From NCBI GenBank assembly GCA_029225085.1, contig JAQXVU010000061.1, positions 1 to 40,681 of the forward strand: 40,681 nt of DNA, in the 5' to 3' direction. The stretch is from Eggerthellales bacterium (lineage in GTDB: Bacteria > Actinomycetota > Coriobacteriia > Coriobacteriales > Eggerthellaceae). Both the position numbers and the translations under genes were made by a program. Every line of letters begins with the position of its first letter. Positions within the stretch are counted from its first letter, which is position 1. The notes under the pieces were generated by a model, which saw only the letters and a list, made by a program, of their open reading frames with translations, was not told where the DNA came from and made no database searches. Positions 40,509 through 40,681 of the stretch are shown one piece after another.

Positions 40509-40681
40509 TTGGGGTGTCATGGAACGGCGCCCTTTGCTGAAAATGATTATTTATATGAGCTTGGACGCGCGAAGCTACAGTCGCTACTTAAGGGCGCCGA
40601 GGACACCATGACCGTTGATGATTGCTGCGACAGGCTTTACAGCGGTGGTACTCCGACAACGTCGAAACAAGAGTATTGGAA
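40509..40681 (+). CDS. Partial type I restriction specificity subunit (HsdS), perhaps 5'-truncated
   Basis: The frame runs off the window. It ends with DRLYSGGTPTTSKQEYW, the characteristic opening of an HsdS target-recognition domain (GGTPST...YW). It is preceded by ENDYLYELGRAKLQSLL, which resembles the conserved helical spacer of HsdS (NDYL.EL...L). In a complete HsdS that spacer lies between two recognition domains, so this could be the second half of a truncated or silent copy, or a short HsdS beginning at ATG 40608. The frame is open from 40491, and TTG codons at 40500 and 40509 are the only upstream starts. HsdS directs DNA sequence recognition of a type I restriction-modification complex. 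Confidence 0.6.
   Translation, partial: MGCHGTAPFAENDYLYELGRAKLQSLLKGAEDTMTVDDCCDRLYSGGTPTTSKQEYW

Overview
The window looks like a chromosomal segment of a GC-rich Gram-positive actinobacterium. The class Coriobacteriia is my best guess, inferred from gene content and protein style: an LPXTG pilus with class C sortase, an NSS symporter, an L-lactate permease, PepF, and alanine/proline-rich linkers. Most genes have strong AGGAGG-type ribosome sites. No rRNA, tRNA, insertion sequence, integrase or CRISPR array was found.

Layout. 1-5000: tail of a probable dnaE, then truA, a 4Fe-4S aldo/keto reductase, a D-2-hydroxyacid dehydrogenase and a tail-anchored low-complexity membrane protein. 5000-7060 (minus strand): a CorA-type channel followed by a Vsr endonuclease fused to a ProXp/YbaK-type aminoacyl-tRNA deacylase domain. 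7500-10000: NSS symporter and a small secreted protein, each followed by stacked hairpins. 10600-13730: divergent Elp3 and a Trm9-like methyltransferase. 14550-17320: DegV, TcdA and ThrH, separated by tandem repeats. 18400-25560: lactate permease (minus), SfsA, MATE and Nudix, then PepF (minus). 25850-32000: alpha/beta hydrolase, MalY-like lyase with a lysine/glycine tail (minus), MFS and EamA transporters. 32100-33130: a RelB/DinJ-like antitoxin with a PemK/MazF-like toxin, and a solitary ribbon-helix-helix-like gene whose promoter contains a perfect palindrome. 33800-39860: a pilus operon (tip-like adhesin, major pilin, class C sortase). 39860-40681: a broken reading frame and the beginning or a fragment of a type I restriction specificity gene.

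How genes may work together. Several genes act on tRNA: TruA, TcdA, the ProXp domain, and above all Elp3 beside a methyltransferase with the family signatures of eukaryotic Trm9/ABH8. That last pair could make cm5U34 and then mcm5U34 in a bacterium, and both genes appear to be leaderless. Hydroxyacid dehydrogenase and ThrH could both contribute to serine metabolism. The pilus genes form a self-contained assembly unit.

The DNA itself is unusual. About fifteen short tandem-repeat arrays (period 18-52 bp, one pair about 80 bp) sit between genes, and six or seven of them begin inside the last codons of a gene and copy its stop region. Many conserved enzymes also carry in-frame low-complexity insertions or tails. 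A degenerate motif related to CATTTAGCGGGATTC and another related to ATGTGGAAG recur in several intergenic regions in both orientations.
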